Translations under genes and position numbers: made by a program
NCBI GenBank assembly: GCA_963668185.1
Contig: OY764162.1
Span: 1,736,001 to 1,800,000, forward strand
Origin: G963668185 sp963668185
GTDB lineage: Bacteria; Chloroflexota; Dehalococcoidia; Lucifugimonadales; G963668185
Reading direction: 5' to 3'
Length of the DNA: 64,000 nucleotides
The notes under the pieces: model-generated
Databases searched by the model: none
Seen by the model: only the letters and a program-made list of their open reading frames with translations
Told to the model about the DNA's origin: nothing
Part shown: one piece after another, positions 41,724-50,040 of the stretch
Position numbering within the stretch: position 1 is the stretch's first letter
Layout of the letters: each line of letters starts with the position of its first letter

Positions 41724-43110
41724 CCCGCTGGATTCCGGCTGGCCCCGGGTTCACGCTGGCGCGTGAATGCCGGAATGACGGCGGGGGTTGCTGCCGTGTA
41801 AGGAGGTTGGTGGCGAGCGGGAGGCTGTAGGTTCCTCGGGGGACTCGGAACGACAGTGTGCGGGGGTTGGCTCATGGTTCGGTAGGTTCACCACGGACGG
41901 CATTGGGGCGGATGGATTCCCGCCTGCGCGGGAATGACGCGAGGGAGAGATGGTTCGCGAACCGCGGCGGAGGCCCCGCGTCGCTGGATTCCGGCTGGCC
42001 CCGGGTTCACGCTGGCGCGTGAATGCCGGAATGACGAGTGGGGGTTGGTTGACGGGGAAGGAGGTTGGTGGCGAGCGGGAGGCTGTAGGTTCCTCGGGGG
42101 ACTCGGAACGACAGTGTGCGGGGGTTGGCTGAGGGCGCGCCCTTCGACAGGCTCAGGGCGAACGGTGTGATGACAAGGTCAGGAGGTTAGCGTAAGGCTG
42201 TCGTGGCAAGGGCCCCCTCGATGGACTCGGGGCATGCTCTTGCGAACGGCCCCTACGGGGGAGGGCTGGCAGTCGGGGACGTGCCCCTGCCCTGCTGGAT
42301 TCCGGCTGGCCCCGGGTTCACGCTGGCGCGTGAATGCCGGAATGACGGCGGGGGTTGCTGCCGTGTAAGGAGGCTGGTGGCGAGCGGGAGGCTGTAGGTT
42401 CCTCGGGGGACTCGGAACGACAGTGTGCGGGGGGTGGCTGATGGCGCGCCCTTCGACGGGCTCAGGGCGAACGGTGTGATGACAAGGTCAGGGGGTTAGC
42501 GTAAGGCTGTCGTGGCAAGGGCCCCCTCGGGGGACTCGGGGCAGGCTCTTGCGAACGGTCCCTACATCGGAGGGCTGGCAGTCGGGGACGTGCCCCTGCC
42601 CTGCTGGATTCCGGCTGGGCGCGGGTTCACGCTGGCGCGTGAATGCCGGAATGACGAGTGGGGGTTGGTTGACGGGGAAGGAGGTTGGTGGCGAGCGGGA
42701 GGCTGTAGGTTCCTCGGGGGACTCGGAACGACAGTGTGCGGGGGTTGGCTGAGGGCGCGCCCTTCGACAGGCTCAGGGCGAACGGGAGGCTGTAGGTTCC
42801 CCTCGGGGGACTCGGGGCAGGCTCTCGGGGGACTCGGAACGACAGTGTGCGGGGGTTGGCTCATGGTTCGGTAGGTTCACCACGGACGGCGTTGGGGCGG
42901 ATGGATTCCCGCCTGCGCGGGAATGACGGATAGCGCGGGGGCGGCCCCCTCGGGGAGGGCTGGCTGTCGTGGGCGGCCCCGCCCTGCTGGCGGAGTGCGT
43001 TGCTTGCCGGGGACGGGGGTTGGTTGGGGGCGGGAGGTTGTAGATTCTTCGCTGCGCTCAGAATGACAGTGGAGGGCGGCTCAGGATGACGGTTGGAGGG
43101 GGCGGCTCAG
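41724..43110. repeat. array of ~310-bp tandem repeats and nested palindromes
   Basis: The unit beginning CTGGATTCCGGCTGG recurs at 41728, 41984, 42295 and 42604 (spacings 256, 311, 309). Each carries a hairpin GATTCCGGC...GCCGGAATGACG, the segment GGTTCCTCGGGGGACTCGG, and in three units a repeat B copy. Units alternate between two variants of the bases after GGAATGACG (GCGGGGGTTGCTG or AGTGGGGGTTGGT). The plus strand is strongly G-rich. No credible gene occurs in 41667-43376; every open frame there is repeat translation. Confidence 0.9.
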
Positions 43111-43376
43111 GGTGAGGGTTGGGCTAGTGCGGGTGGTGGTGGCTCCCGCCGGGAGCGTTGGTTGCTTCCACTCAACATCCTGCTTGCCCGGGGTGGCCGC
43201 AGCATCTGCTGGCGTGGCGGACCTTGATCGCGAGGTTGCGGAGCACGAGCCACAATCGAACGCGCCACGGCCCGGGGGTCGTCCTTATGATCCTGAGGGA
43301 TCTCCGCATTCCGGCGAACATTTTGGACTGCCCTGCTACAGCAAGCTCCAGGCGCTCCGGGACGCTGGGCGACGGC

Positions 43377-44099
43377 TTAGGATTCCTCGGCGAGTTGGTC
43401 CCGCCCTCGGTACATGCCGTACCCGATGATCATCAGGCAGACGCCCTGAAGGTAGAGGACTATGGTGTTTAAAAAGAGCAGGGAGTCGATCCCCAGATCG
43501 GGAGCGTTCATCGCGAACATGAAGTTGACCAGCCCCACGATCCCCGCCGCCAGCATCAGGTAGCACGCGCCCTTGTAGAGGTTCATCGCGGCGAACCGGG
43601 CGGACAGACCAATGGCAAACAGGCTGGACGCAATCGGGGCCAGCGCCACGAACGCCAGGCTGACCGCAGTCAGGTCGATGTGAACGGCCAGGGCCGCGAC
43701 CTCGAAGTCTATGGCCGCCTGAGAACCGTCGGCGGCCAGGTTGTGGCGCTGCATCAGGTGGATTTCCATGTGCCGCATCCCCGTGGCGATGATGAGGATG
43801 CTCCATTCGATGATGGTGGCGATAATGCCGAATTGCAGGAGCCTGCCTCCCAGCCCGGCCTGCCGCCTGGCCAGGGGATAGATGCCGAGGAAGCCGAAGA
43901 TCATCAGCAACAGCGAAATGAGCGTGAGGAACGTCATCCATTGCGCGAGGACGGCCGAGTCGCCCATGGCGTCCCGCGCGGCGTGGAAGTCGATCTGGTC
44001 CACCGGGTTCACGAAGACCAAGCCGGGCATGAACAGCGGGGCCACGAAGGCCACAAGCACACCGGCTATCAATGCGAGACCTGCGTATCTGGTCGTCAT
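43377..44099 (-). CDS. multi-pass membrane protein (DUF4386-like)
   Basis: About 240 residues from the ATG at 44099 (a GTG at 44105 is possible). Around six hydrophobic helices: YAGLALIAGVLVAFVAPLFM, FLTLISLLLMIFGFLGIY, FGIIATIIEWSILIIATG, VSLAFVALAPIASSLFAIGL, CYLMLAAGIVGLVNFMFAM and VLYLQGVCLMIIGYGMY. The plan and length resemble DUF4386-type proteins; no transport or catalytic motif is evident. It follows the G-rich repeat array and is not obviously cotranscribed with the multicopper gene 140 bp upstream. Confidence 0.7.
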   Translation of the reverse strand: MTTRYAGLALIAGVLVAFVAPLFMPGLVFVNPVDQIDFHAARDAMGDSAVLAQWMTFLTLISLLLMIFGFLGIYPLARRQAGLGGRLLQFGIIATIIEWSILIIATGMRHMEIHLMQRHNLAADGSQAAIDFEVAALAVHIDLTAVSLAFVALAPIASSLFAIGLSARFAAMNLYKGACYLMLAAGIVGLVNFMFAMNAPDLGIDSLLFLNTIVLYLQGVCLMIIGYGMYRGRDQLAEES

Positions 44100-44242
44100 C
44101 GTCACCGCCTTTTCAACGCTTCATTGCCGCATGATACCGATTATCAGGGATATGACGCTGCTTAACTTACATTCGCTTAATCAAAGCGTCAAGTAACGGC
44201 GCGCCTGGGTTTCGCTTCGTTCGTGGCGAGCCTTCGGCCTCG

Positions 44243-45256
44243 TCAGGCCACCGAGCTACTCATCGATGACGCGGAGAGAGTCCAGCGCTCGGTGTCTCCG
44301 AGTTGCACCGTTACGTCGATCCTCCCCATGTCCATCTGGACTCCGTTGATCGCCCACGTTGGGGCGAACTCCCAGAAGTTACGCACGTCGTCCATGTGGA
44401 AACTCCGGTCCACCGTGACCTCCGATTCGGATATTCGCTCTATGGCGGCGAGTTCGTCGGGAAGCATACCGGCGCCCGTGGCTGATCCGTCGGGGCGAAG
44501 CTCCAGCACCCGGCCGAGGGCGCTATCGACCAGAGACGCGGATTCCGTCCCGACGTTGACGACGATCTCGGCTCGGTCCCCGGGCGCGAGCACGAGCTGC
44601 TCGATGGCGACAGGGCCAGCCAGATAGCCGCCATCGGAGGCGATCTTGGTCATATCGGCCCCCTCGACGGCGAGGTGGTAGATTCGGGCCTGGCTGCCAT
44701 TCAGCAGCCGGAGCCGGACCAAGCCTTCGGGCGCCTCGACGTACGGGTTGATCGTTCCGTTTACCGTTAGAACGCTATCGAGGTTGCCATCCTCACCGTC
44801 GTCTATGGCGAAGTCGAGCTGGCCGTCTTCGGTGAAGTCCCTGTCCTGGATGATGACCGGGATGTCGTCGCCGTGCCAGTGCGTCGTTGTGGTCTCGTCC
44901 AACTCGTTCGTAACGCTGATGACCACGGAGTCACCGGTTCTGAGGCGCAGCGTGGGGCCGAGCACAGAGAGGCCGTTGTAAGAATAGGTGTCCGTCAGCG
45001 CCGCCTGCCGGTAGTCGTGGCGTGACTTCCCGATTGTGAGGTCGTAATGCGCGACGCCCTCCCCGTCAAGGGTCGGCTCGAGCAACTCCGGGATGGAAAG
45101 CGGCGCAGCCGAGGGCGCGTCCAAGGCCGCCTCGTTAGCCGTGCCGCAGGCCGCGAGAAGGGCGATCGCCGCGACAACCCAAAAGGCGACGCTTGCTCTG
45201 GCCACATGTCGCAGGGCGATTGTTCTTACACCGTGCAGGGGAGCAAATTCGCGCAT
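44243..45256 (-). pseudogene. decayed multicopper oxidase (CueO/SufI-like) lipoprotein
   Basis: 337 residues from the ATG at 45256. A lipoprotein signal (FWVVAAIALLAAC, Cys37) leads a cupredoxin domain. THWHG at 125-129 should be followed by ~90 residues holding the second HxH and the linker; instead it runs straight into DDIPVIIQDRDFTEDG, which in CueO-type enzymes belongs to domain 2. The end is also cut: after VQLGDTERWTL, where HPFHxHG and HCHxxxHE copper ligands should come, only SASSMSSSVA and a stop follow. Thus nearly all copper sites are lost, by one in-frame deletion and one C-terminal loss. It could still fold and be exported but not oxidise. Its start lies 23 bp from the tRNA-Leu insertion site. 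Confidence 0.75.
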
Positions 45257-45278
45257 TGCCTGATGAGATTCTATTGTA

Positions 45279-45351
45279 TGGGCTGAAGAGAGTGGGGAAG
45301 CCGGGACTCGAACCCGGACGCCTCGCGGCACATGATCCTAAGTCATGCTCG
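45279..45351. repeat. left copy of the 73-bp direct repeat: 3' fragment of tRNA-Leu (att-like)
   Basis: Matches 47340-47412 with one mismatch (C/T). It holds the tRNA-Leu 3' part from the anticodon stem to the discriminator base (45293-45351) plus 14 bp beyond. The 5' part of the tRNA is missing, so this copy is not a working tRNA. Confidence 0.9.
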
Positions 45352-45422
45352 CTGAGAATAATACATCACAGTGAGGAGGTTCTTCAGTATAACGATGTCG
45401 CCAATTTGCCTAAACAATAATG

Positions 45423-45452
45423 CTTGCGCAGATGCGCAAGTAATGGTATAAA
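45423..45452 (+). promoter_or_regulatory. abiE promoter with overlapping operator; leaderless start
   Basis: TTGCGC (45424-45429), 17-bp spacer, TATAAA (45447-45452). A perfect inverted repeat, arms CTTGCGCA and TGCGCAAG around GA (45423-45440), covers the -35 and half the spacer. The ATG at 45460 is 8 bases past the -10, so the message is probably leaderless. Autorepression by AbiEi, as known for other abiE loci, fits. Confidence 0.7.
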
Positions 45453-45459
45453 GGCAACC

Positions 45460-46521
45460 ATGCAGATCCCGCGCGAACCTATGGCCATTCAGCGATCGGC
45501 GGAGCGCCTGGCTGAAATCTTTGGCATACCCGACCTGGCTGAAGACTCAAGGGAGGTCCGCACGAATGACGATCGCGTGTGGGACGCTGTCTTCGTCATT
45601 CGAGGCCATTGCTTTGTACTGGAGTGGAGGAGGTCAGGCTCTCTTGGCCTCGTCGCCAGCGCTATCCATCAATTGAGAACGGCCCAAAGCAGCTTTCCCG
45701 GTCCGGTGATTCCACTTCTGGCGGTCCCATACATGGGAAAGGCGGCGCAAGAGCGCTGCGCGCAGGCCGACATTCCATGGCTCGACCTCTCGGGAAACGC
45801 CAGAATCATTGTTCCTGGCATCTTCTATCAGAACCTGGGGAATCCCAACCTGTTCCGCAGACCCGGACGCCCCGAGAGCGCATTTGGCCCAAAAGGCTCT
45901 CGATTAACAAGGCTGCTGCTCATGGAACCCTCCAAAACCGTAAGGCAACGCTCCATAGCTTCCAGCGCCGGAGTAGATGAGGGACATGCCAGCCGGATTG
46001 TAGGAAAGCTTATGGAAGCCGGTCTGGTTGAGCGAAGCGAAGACGGCATTCGGGTGACCGACGCAGAGACGCTGCTCGATGCCTGGCGGGAGGTATATAG
46101 ATTCGACCGGCATCATGTGATCCGCGGCCACATTTCATCCCGAGGAGGCGACTCGCTGACCCGTCTGATCGCCGAAACCTTGTCAAAGGCTGACGTGTCC
46201 TACGCAGCGACGGCACTCGCCGCAGCGTGGCTATGGACGCGATATGCCGGATTCCGCCTCTCAACCGTGTACCTTTCAGCCCCTCCTTCGAAGGGCCTCA
46301 AGAAGGACCTCGGATTTCGAGAAGAACCCAGAGGCGCGAACACCTGGCTAGTCGTACCCAACGACGAAGGCGTCTTCGACGGAGTTGAGTTCGTCGACGA
46401 TGTTCGATGCGTCCATCTTGTGCAGGCTTATCTAGACTTGAAGGGCCATCCCGAAAGGGCGACCGAAGCCGCCGCAGAACTCCGAAAGCGGCTACTCCCA
46501 GGAGCCGGCATTGGTCTCTAA
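45460..46521 (+). CDS. AbiEi-type antitoxin of a type IV toxin-antitoxin system
   Basis: 353 residues from the ATG at 45460, longer than the ~200-290 of common AbiEi. The middle has a winged-helix element (RQRSIASSAGVDEGHASRIVGKLMEAGLVERSEDG), as in AbiEi DNA-binding domains, and the C-terminal half the AbiEi-like domain (VSYAATALAAAWLWTRYAG, then DGVEFVDDVRCVHLVQAYLDLKGHPERATEAA). The N-terminal ~110 residues (WDAVFVIRGHCFVLEWRRSGSLG, LAVPYMGKAAQERC) look like a restriction-endonuclease-like fold. AbiEi neutralises the toxin indirectly and represses the operon. It overlaps abiEii by 11 bases. Confidence 0.78.
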   Translation: MQIPREPMAIQRSAERLAEIFGIPDLAEDSREVRTNDDRVWDAVFVIRGHCFVLEWRRSGSLGLVASAIHQLRTAQSSFPGPVIPLLAVPYMGKAAQERCAQADIPWLDLSGNARIIVPGIFYQNLGNPNLFRRPGRPESAFGPKGSRLTRLLLMEPSKTVRQRSIASSAGVDEGHASRIVGKLMEAGLVERSEDGIRVTDAETLLDAWREVYRFDRHHVIRGHISSRGGDSLTRLIAETLSKADVSYAATALAAAWLWTRYAGFRLSTVYLSAPPSKGLKKDLGFREEPRGANTWLVVPNDEGVFDGVEFVDDVRCVHLVQAYLDLKGHPERATEAAAELRKRLLPGAGIGL

Positions 46522-47347
46522 GCCTTCGACCGGCGGCGGGTACAGCTTCGAACAGTTGGCCTTTGTGCGGCAGACTTGCCTATACATGGCAACGAAGCTA
46601 GGAGACCTGCTTGAAGAAGTCGTTGTTGTGGGCGGACTGGTTCCCTACCTTCTTGTTGACCAGGAGAACCTGCCTTCCGGGTTGGAACGTCACGCGGGCA
46701 CGATGGACCTGGACATAGGCCTGGCGTTGGGGATTCTGAACCGCGAGCGGTATCGAGAACTGAGCGCGAGGTTGCGGGACGCAGGATTCGAACCGGATAT
46801 CAATGAACAGGGCAAGACCAGATTGCAGACCTGGATATCACGCATCCCTCATCCTGTGACAGTAGATTTTCTGATTCCTCCCACCGAAGACGCGGATGAG
46901 GGGGGCGGGCTTTTCCATATCGAGTCTGACCTTGCCGCAATAGTCACGCCAGGCCTCGAATTGGCCTTCAATGACCGGCGCAGTGTTGAACTGTCCGACC
47001 GCACTCCTTCAGGCGCCTCGGCCACGCGGGTCATTCCAGTATGCGGACCAGGGGCTTTTACAGTCCTCAAGGCACTGGCCTTCGGCAACAGGGCGGAGAA
47101 TAAAGACGCCTACGACCTATTCTACGTATGGAGCGGCGTTGGAATCTCCGAAGTCGCGGAGAGCCTGGCTGCTCTACGACCCAGCAGCCACATCGACGAT
47201 GCGTTGACCGTTATTGCAAGAGACTTCTGCAGCCACGATGGGCTTGGCCCAATAGCGACGGCGCAGTTCATCATGCAGGAATCTGACGACATCGTACAGG
47301 CAGATGTCGTCGGCCATGCGCTGGAGCTTCTCAGTTACTTGGGCTGA
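46511..47347 (+). CDS. AbiEii-type nucleotidyltransferase toxin
   Basis: 278 residues from a TTG at 46511, inside the end of abiEi. The nucleotidyltransferase signature is intact: VVVVGGLVPYLL with the GG helix, and the catalytic pair Asp66-x-Asp68 in GTMDLDIGL. Next VDFLIPP, and KALAFGNRAENKDAYDLFYVW, the conserved Lys and D-x-Y-D of DUF1814/AbiEii proteins. Such toxins transfer nucleotides to tRNA or other targets and cause abortive infection. All catalytic positions seem present, so the toxin should be active. The final Gly codon and TGA are provided by the right direct repeat. Confidence 0.82.
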   Translation: MVSKPSTGGGYSFEQLAFVRQTCLYMATKLGDLLEEVVVVGGLVPYLLVDQENLPSGLERHAGTMDLDIGLALGILNRERYRELSARLRDAGFEPDINEQGKTRLQTWISRIPHPVTVDFLIPPTEDADEGGGLFHIESDLAAIVTPGLELAFNDRRSVELSDRTPSGASATRVIPVCGPGAFTVLKALAFGNRAENKDAYDLFYVWSGVGISEVAESLAALRPSSHIDDALTVIARDFCSHDGLGPIATAQFIMQESDDIVQADVVGHALELLSYLG

Positions 47348-47353
47348 AGAGAG

Positions 47354-47435
47354 TGGGGAAGCCGGGACTCGAACCCGGACGCCTTGCGGCACATGATCCT
47401 AAGTCATGCTCGTCTGCCAGTTCCGACACTTCCCC
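47354..47435 (-). tRNA. tRNA-Leu (anticodon TAG)
   Basis: Minus strand from 47435. Acceptor GGGGAAG pairs with CTTCCCC and discriminator A; CCA is not encoded. The anticodon arm ATGACTTAGGATCAT gives anticodon TAG. A long variable arm (TGCCGCAAGGCG) marks a class II tRNA. T arm contains GGTTCGAGTCC. Bases 47354-47412 are duplicated at 45293-45351. Confidence 0.95.
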
Positions 47436-47513
47436 ACGGGGGACCGCGTCATCGTAGCGGTCGCTGGTCATTATAGTACGTTGGGGGGCGGCTCCCGCGC
47501 GGTCTGGCCCCGC

Positions 47514-48752
47514 TTACCCGTACGTGCGGCCTTTCCAGCTTGCGCCGTGGCCGCGCCACCGGCGGACGGCGGAGTCCACGGTCATGCCGGTGTACAGCAG
47601 GCCGGCGAGGGACAGGAGCGCGGACAGCAGGACGGGGACGCGGTACCAGCGCAGCATCGGGGCGAAGCTGGCGGACATCAGCAGCCACGCGGCCAGCCCC
47701 GTCGAGACGGCGAGCAGCGCGGCAACGTCGGGGCCGGCGACGGCCGCGCCGGCGATGCCCGTGGCGGCGGAAGGGCCGGCGCAGACCAGGCCGGCGATGC
47801 CCGCGCCCAATGCGAACACGGGCGCGGCGTACGTCAGCAGCATCCCGGCCACGGTCAGAGCCAGCATTCGGGCGGAGTAGCCGAGCTGCGTGTATGCCGT
47901 CCTCGCGACCATCGACCACACGCCGCCGATTCCGCCGTACCCGCGCACGCTGCACATGCCGCGGTCGTGCCCGAGCCAGGTCCGGCCCTTCGCGCGGCGC
48001 TTGACTAGCGCGGCCAGGGCGCAGTCGTCGATAAGCTCGCCGGCGATCTCAGCGAGTCCGCCGGCGTCTTCGAGCGCGCGGCGACGAACCACGACGCATC
48101 CGCCGGCCGCGGCGGCTTCGCGCCTGCCGGGATCGCTGGCCCACTGGAACGGGTACAGCTTGCCGAAGAAATACACGAACGCCGGTATGAGCAGCTTCTC
48201 GGTCCGGCGCGCCGCGCTGAGCCTGACCATGACCGACGCGAGATCCAAACGCTCACGTTCGGCGTGGGACGCCAGCCTCGCGAGCGCGTCCGGTGGGTGG
48301 GCGACGTCGGAGTCGGTGAACCACAGGTACTCGCGGCCGTCTCCCGCCGCCTCGACGCCCTGCGACAGCGCCCACACCTTGCCGGCCCAGCCGTCGGGGG
48401 CCGGCACCCCCGGCACGAGGGTCAGCCTGTCGGCGCGGCCGGACTCGCGGGCAGCGGCCAGGGCCGCCTCAGACGTGCCGTCCTCGCTCCGGTCGTCCAC
48501 CAGGAAGACGTGGAACGGGCCGGGGTAGTCCTGCGAGAGCAGCCCCGGCAGCGTGGCCGGAAGCACGTCGGCCTCGTTTCGAGCGGGCACAACGGCGGCC
48601 ACGGCCGGCCAGTCGCCGGCGTCTCGACGTCGCGCCGGAAGCGTGGGCCGCACCTGCCAGAAGCCGCCGCGTCCGAACACGAGCGCGAGCCAGACGATCA
48701 GGGAGGCCGCCCCAAGCACGGCGGCAACCACGGTTAGAGTCTCCGGAAACAT
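47514..48752 (-). CDS. glycosyltransferase family 2, HpnB-like
   Basis: 412 residues from the ATG at 48752; in-frame starts further upstream would translate a repeat A copy and are rejected. N-terminal membrane helix (LTVVAAVLGAASLIVWLALVF), GT2 domain with VPARNEADVLPATLPGLLSQDY, VDDRSEDGT, WFTDSDVAH (DxD) and AGELIDDCALAALVKRRA, then a C-terminal block of about four membrane helices. Length and layout fit the hopene-associated transferase HpnB, but no hpn gene is near, so the acceptor could also be another polyprenol lipid. Confidence 0.83.
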   Translation of the reverse strand: MFPETLTVVAAVLGAASLIVWLALVFGRGGFWQVRPTLPARRRDAGDWPAVAAVVPARNEADVLPATLPGLLSQDYPGPFHVFLVDDRSEDGTSEAALAAARESGRADRLTLVPGVPAPDGWAGKVWALSQGVEAAGDGREYLWFTDSDVAHPPDALARLASHAERERLDLASVMVRLSAARRTEKLLIPAFVYFFGKLYPFQWASDPGRREAAAAGGCVVVRRRALEDAGGLAEIAGELIDDCALAALVKRRAKGRTWLGHDRGMCSVRGYGGIGGVWSMVARTAYTQLGYSARMLALTVAGMLLTYAAPVFALGAGIAGLVCAGPSAATGIAGAAVAGPDVAALLAVSTGLAAWLLMSASFAPMLRWYRVPVLLSALLSLAGLLYTGMTVDSAVRRWRGHGASWKGRTYG

Positions 48753-48842
48753 GCGGGCAATTTTAAGGGTGGAACGGGCGCCGGAGCGCCCCACCCTCTG
48801 GATTCCGTCCTTCGGAGAGCTTTGCGTGACTCTATTGACCGT

Positions 48843-48968
48843 GCTTGGACAACGGCGCTCTTGCCCCATCTCAATCTTCCCCAGCAGACTGGGGAAGAGG
48901 TCGGAGGCCCCGCCCAAGCCACCCCTGGATACCGGCCTGCGCCGGTATGACGGTTATGCAAAGGCCTG
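48843..48968. repeat. composite repeat A + repeat C
   Basis: Repeat A hairpin at 48876-48897, then repeat C hairpin ATACCGGCC...GGTATGACGG at about 48934-48955 followed by TTATGCAAAGGCC. It is the inverse of the 22722 copy. The gap 48753-49099 holds this element and the promoter of the next gene only. Confidence 0.8.
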
Positions 48969-49063
48969 CCTTCGCAACATACAAATGACGGAGGGTGGAA
49001 CATCATCAAGTCTGAGTTGGTGAGCGGAACACGGTAAAGGTCGGCGCGGGGCGGGCGCTAGTG

Positions 49064-49069
49064 TATAAT
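49064..49069 (+). promoter_or_regulatory. -10 box TATAAT of the esterase operon
   Basis: A perfect TATAAT with no convincing -35. It places transcription start near 49076, which excludes the GTG at 49061 and supports the GTG at 49100. Confidence 0.5.
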
Positions 49070-49099
49070 GAGGCGGCTTTCGCAGGGGGTAACGCCGGA

Positions 49100-50035
49100 G
49101 TGCCGAGAGCAGCGCCGCACAACTACGTCACAAGGACCGTAAGGCCTGCCGATTTCGACGAGTTCTGGCAGGGCGTGACCGAACAGGAACGCAAGATACC
49201 CCTTGCGGCCAAAGTGGCCCCCGATCACCTCCGCTCCACCGAGGACGTGGCGGTGTTCCAGGTCTTCTACAACAGCATCGACAAGGTGCGGATCGCGGCG
49301 TGGTACTGCGTGCCGAAGGAGCGCAACGGCAAGCTGCCCGGCCTGCTGTTCTCGCCGGGATACCTGAGCGACCCGCCCATCCAGAAGGAATGGGCAAGGC
49401 GCGGCTACGCCGTCCTGTCGGTCGCGCCGCGAGGCAAGGTACGAAGCCGCGCGCAGTTCGACCCGGGCTATCCGGGCCTCCTCACTCACAACGTCACCGA
49501 CCGCAACACGTACTCGTACCGGGGGTTCTACGTGGACGCGTGGCGCGGCGTGGACTTCCTGGTCTCCCGGCCGGAGGTGGACGAGAACCGCATCGGGGCG
49601 ATGGGAAGCAGCCAGGGCGGCGGCCTCACGATCACGGCGGCGGCGATGCGGCCCCAGATCAAGGCCGCGGCGGCGGGCGCGCCGTACTTGGTGGGCTTCG
49701 TGGACTGCATCCAGCTGACGCACACGTACCCCTACGAGGAGATCAACGACTACCTGAGGCTTCACCCGGACAGCCGCGACCAGGTGGTGAAGACGCTCTC
49801 TTACTTCGACGGCATCAACTTCGCGCGTCGAATCGAGTGCCCCATCATCATCAACATAGGTCTGCGGGACAACGTCTGTCCCCCGGAAACGGGATACGCG
49901 GTGTTCAACTCGATCCGCAGCGCGGAAAAACGGCTCTATCCTTACACCGACCACGGCCACGACGCCGGCTCGTACAAGCACGACGAAGTGGTGGAGCAGT
50001 TCTTCCTGACGCGGCTTCACCCCAACGGTCACTGA
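49100..50035 (+). CDS. acetylxylan-esterase (AXE1) family hydrolase
   Basis: 311 residues from the GTG at 49100. Alpha/beta hydrolase with nucleophile motif GSSQGGG (after RIGAM), Asp in IINIGLRDNVCPP, and His in YTDHGHDAG. The start NYVTRTVRPADFDEFW and FYNSIDKVRIAAWYCVP are typical of the AXE1/cephalosporin-C deacetylase family. It removes acetyl or similar acyl groups; the true substrate is unknown. No signal peptide. The paralogue that follows six bases later lacks the active Ser. Confidence 0.88.
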   Translation: MPRAAPHNYVTRTVRPADFDEFWQGVTEQERKIPLAAKVAPDHLRSTEDVAVFQVFYNSIDKVRIAAWYCVPKERNGKLPGLLFSPGYLSDPPIQKEWARRGYAVLSVAPRGKVRSRAQFDPGYPGLLTHNVTDRNTYSYRGFYVDAWRGVDFLVSRPEVDENRIGAMGSSQGGGLTITAAAMRPQIKAAAAGAPYLVGFVDCIQLTHTYPYEEINDYLRLHPDSRDQVVKTLSYFDGINFARRIECPIIINIGLRDNVCPPETGYAVFNSIRSAEKRLYPYTDHGHDAGSYKHDEVVEQFFLTRLHPNGH

Positions 50036-50040
50036 ACGCG

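Larger units (their letters stand above)
45352..47412. mobile_element. 2,061-bp cargo-only element inserted at tRNA-Leu, carrying an AbiEi/AbiEii pair
   Basis: Bounded by 73-bp direct repeats (45279-45351 and 47340-47412). The intact tRNA is at the right end, its 3' fragment at the left, as left by a tyrosine integrase acting at an anticodon-region core. The element holds only the two AbiE genes, no integrase or recombination directionality gene, so it must have moved with an enzyme supplied from elsewhere, or have lost its own. The abiEii stop codon lies inside the right repeat. Confidence 0.8.

Noticed and set aside
41724..43110. Repeat array as a CRISPR
   Set aside because: Units are ~310 bp, lack ~30-bp repeats with unique spacers, and no cas gene is present.
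45257..45331. N-terminal extension of the multicopper oxidase frame (MPRGVRVRVPASPLS)
   Set aside because: It is a translation of the tRNA-Leu fragment; the same peptide arises from the intact tRNA at 47.4 kb.
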